Below, in pieces: positions 61,084 to 64,000 of a DNA stretch of 64,000 bases. The stretch is from assembly GCA_037179515.1 (NCBI GenBank), contig JAXCGZ010015168.1, positions 46,001 through 110,000 of the forward strand, written 5' to 3'. Within the stretch, counting starts at the first letter, position 1. Each line of letters begins with the position of its first letter. The notes beneath the pieces were generated by a model, which had not been told where the DNA came from, ran no database searches, and saw nothing but the letters and a program-made list of their open reading frames with translations. Position numbers and translations under genes: made by a program. Origin of the DNA: Halocaridina rubra. Its lineage: Eukaryota > Arthropoda > Malacostraca > Decapoda > Atyidae.

Positions 61084-63766
61084 GATTATTAATAATCAAG
61101 CAGGATAGTGCAAAAGTTGCTCGCATAAATACTGGGTCAGAGAGCATTATAATAACTGTTGTATACAACCCACCAAGGAACCAAAATAGGCTTGAAGTTT
61201 ATGAGGAAAGTCATATAGGTACTATTGAAGTCATAAACTCAGTTGTTAACATGGCACGGGAAAAAAAAAATGTAGGATTTTGATTATGGGAGACTTTAAT
61301 CATAAAGAGATAGATTGGATATCTCTTGACCCACAAAGTGGTGAGGACTCATTCTGGGCAAGATTCCTAGATTGCGTACAAGGGAATTTCCTACACCAAC
61401 ATGTAATGGAACCAACAAGGGCCAGGGGTGGGGATGAGCCATCACTACTTGATCTAGTGTTCACAGATAATGTGTTGGATATTGAAAAAATTGAGTATGA
61501 ACCACCAATTGGAAAGAGTGACCACTGTGTGTTGTTGATGGAGTATATCATTGAAGATATTCTTCCTGAGAGTAGAGGCACTGATGACATGAGGAGGAAC
61601 TATCCGAAAGGAGATTACATCAAAATGAATGAGCTTTTTGCAGTTATTGACTGGAGAACCTTATTTTACAACAAATCTGTACAAGAAATGTATGACATCT
61701 TTTGTGAGAAATATGGGAAGATAGTAGATTGCTGCATACCTGTCACCAAAGTAGGTGTAATTCATGCCAGAGAGAAATGGTTCGATAATGGGTGTAAAAG
61801 AGCTAAGGAGTGGAGAGACAAATGCTGGAAAAGGTATAGGAGGAGAAAAAACATAAATGCCTGGCAAACCTACAAAAGAGCAAGAAATGACTACCTAAGT
61901 AAAAGGAGAGAGGCAGAGAGAGACTATGAGAGGGACATCACCAGGAAGGCTAAAGAAAATCCCAAGCTTTTCCACAGCTTTATCAGAGGAAAACTGAAGG
62001 TAAAAGAACAGGTTTTAAGGCTAAAGAGAGTGGATGGAAGCATCACTGAGACGGATGAAGAGATCTGCAAAGAATTGAACAAGGAGTTTCAGTCAGTATT
62101 TACAGTAGAAAATACCCCACCCCCTCAGATTGCAGTGATAGAATCTCAAGGGCCGGTATTAGAGAACATCAACCTTACAGCCACAGAGGTATGCAAAGCG
62201 CTGATGGAGTTAGATGTTCATAAAGCTACAGGTCCTGATGACATATCCCCTCATGTGCTTAAAAAATGCGCAAACACAATATCAGTGGCACTAAGTATCA
62301 TATTTAAGGAGTCACTGGAGTCGGGGGAGATTCCAAGATGCTGGAAACAAGCAAATGTGATACCTGTCTTCAAAAAGGGAAGGAGGGATACGGCTTTGAA
62401 CTATAGACCAGTTTCCTTGACCAGCATAGTTTGCAAAGTTATGGAGAAACTACTAAGGAAACATATCTCTCTTCACTTGGAATCCTTCAACTTTTTGTCA
62501 GTAAGGCAACATGGCTTCAGAGAAGGTAGATCAACAGTAACAAACTTAATAGAATTTTATGATGAGGTAAGCCAAATCTTACAGGAAAGAGAGGGCTGGG
62601 CAGATTGCATATTCCTAGACTTCCAGAAAGCGTTTGACACTGTTCCACATGGGAGACTTATTAGGAAGCTGCAATCAATGGCTAGAATAGGTGGAAATGT
62701 TTTGGGATGGATAAAAACTTACTTAGAAGGAAGGGAACAGAGGGTTAGAGTAAGACACTCAGTGTCTGAATGGAGAAGAGTTAGTAATGGAGTTCAACCA
62801 CAGGGTTCAGTTTTAGGGCCACTTTTGTTCCTTGTATATGTAAATGACCTACCAGAGTCTGTAAATTCATTCATGAATATGTTTGCAGATGATGCAAAGA
62901 TTGTGAAGAAAGTAAAAAACGAGAACAATGGTAGAGAACTTCAGGAGGATCTAAATAATCTGCATGAGTGGTCAGAAAAGTGGCTAATGAAATTCAATAC
63001 TTCAAAATGTAAGGTAATGAGAATGGGTACAAGTGCAAGAAGGCCCAAGCTTGACTACTCGGTGGCTGGAGTACAACTTCAAGAGATAGAAAATGAGAGA
63101 GATCTAGGAGTAAACATACTGGCAGATTTGTCTCCAGAAATACATATAAATGGCATAGTAAGGGCAGCATATGCATTCTTATCAAATGTAAGGGTAGCCT
63201 TCAGGCACATGGACAAGGAAATGTTCAGAAATATTTATGTAACCTATGTGAGGCCAAAACTGGAATATGCAGCCCCCTTATGGAATCCGCACTTGAAAAA
63301 GCACATAGCTAAGCTTGAAAAAGTTCAAAGACATGCCACGAAACTGGTGCCAGAAATACGCAATCTCAGTTATGATGAGAGGCTGAGGGAATTAGACTTA
63401 CCATCACTCGAAGCTAGAAGAGTGAGGGGGGATATGGTGACAGTCTTTAAATTCCTTCATGGTTATGATAGAGTGGCTAGGGATCGATATTTTGATATGG
63501 CTGGCTCTAGAACTAGAGGTCATAGTTTGAAGCTTGGTAAGAAAACTTCTTTGCAGGATGTAAGGAAATACTTTTCAGTGTAAGAGTAGTTGATAATTGG
63601 AATTGGCTAAGCGAGGAGGTAGTTAATGCTATCTCAATCCATAGTTTTAAGGACAGGTATGATAAGTATGACTAAGTATAAAATGGAACCGATGAGGAGA
63701 CGGGAAGATACGAGCTTTGGGCTCTTTCCCGTAAACACAATTAGGTAAGCGCAATTAGGTAATCAC
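61084..63766 (+). mobile_element. CRa copy l, longest copy in one piece
   Basis: It begins inside the endonuclease domain (QDSAKVARINTGSESIIITV, about 61100) and reaches the doubled tail (acaattaggtaagcgcaattaggtaatc, in two parts, ending about 63766). The right flank cactcacgtg...ctcacgtggg carries a short cacgtg duplication. In D1 nearly all of it is missing. Confidence 0.92.
61100..63675 (+). pseudogene. CRa ORF2: endonuclease plus RT, two frameshifts
   Basis: The open stretch 61280-63583 (767 codons) has GDFN at residues 4-7, RARGGDEPSLLDLVF (48-61), KSDH (79-82), a Lys/Arg-rich linker (170-230), KATGPDD (315-321), NYRPVSLTS (374-382), FLDFQKAFDTVPHG (445-458, A), FADDAKIV (535-542, C) and the CR1-like C-terminus. 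Upstream endonuclease codons (YNPPRNQNRLEVYEES) are in another frame, shifted in the A-run at 61261-61270. The end (63583) is premature because one T is missing in tacttttcag; the family frame resumes to 63675. Motif B reads SNGVQPQGS with one extra codon instead of SSGVPQGS, probably inactivating. Family reference for this window. Confidence 0.88.

Positions 63767-64000
<234 letters not shown>

Overview
The window is eukaryotic repeat-rich DNA with no host gene that I can recognise. It is built from non-LTR retrotransposons, tRNA-derived SINEs, a few DNA-transposon relics and very abundant microsatellites: (TA)n, (GA)n, (CA)n and (TTA)n. By my hand tally the microsatellites alone are about 6 kb, roughly 9% of the window. 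SSR load of this kind, with Jockey-, CR1-, I- and RTE-type elements and tRNA-derived SINEs, suggests an arthropod and most likely a decapod crustacean (crab or shrimp). The organism is an inference from the repeat landscape, not from a marker gene.

Layout. 1-5010: a minus-strand CR1-like element split by a nearly complete Jockey-like element (970-3957), beside the 3' end of a second CR1 copy. 5011-7417: mostly empty, with a SINE carrying a perfect target-site duplication. 7418-10448: a 5'-truncated I-type element with an intact 908-codon RT-RNase H frame, sitting in a (GA)n tract. 11025-12830: an unnamed repeat (rX), an inverted pair of tRNA-like repeats (tP) and a CR1 3' half. 13-27 kb: relics (Jockey RT, CR1 pieces, hAT transposase, SINEs) among microsatellites. 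28207-37541 and 44222-64000 are two copies of one segmental duplication (D1 and D2). D2 continues past the right edge. The 6.7 kb between them holds another rX copy, a 1.3 kb inverted array of tP repeats, and a CR1/RTE chimera.

Because D1 and D2 are paralogous, they show several insertions against an unoccupied counterpart. One CR1 copy sits in a tract that is plain (CA)n in D1. A SINE in D2 has its empty site in D1, and D1 has a SINE in a (TA)n tract that is uninterrupted in D2. Inside D2 a 4.74 kb unit was recently duplicated in tandem. The middle CR1 copy (B) is C-like upstream and A-like downstream, the signature of unequal crossing-over.

How the parts work together: the CR1-like family ends in a doubled 14-bp motif followed by a microsatellite, and many copies begin directly after (CA)n. 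They therefore form head-to-tail chains joined by simple repeats, and these repeated homologies then appear to drive duplication and deletion. Names CRa (CR1-like), JKa (Jockey-like), tS1/tS2 (SINEs), tP (tRNA-like inverted repeat) and rX are labels for this window only.
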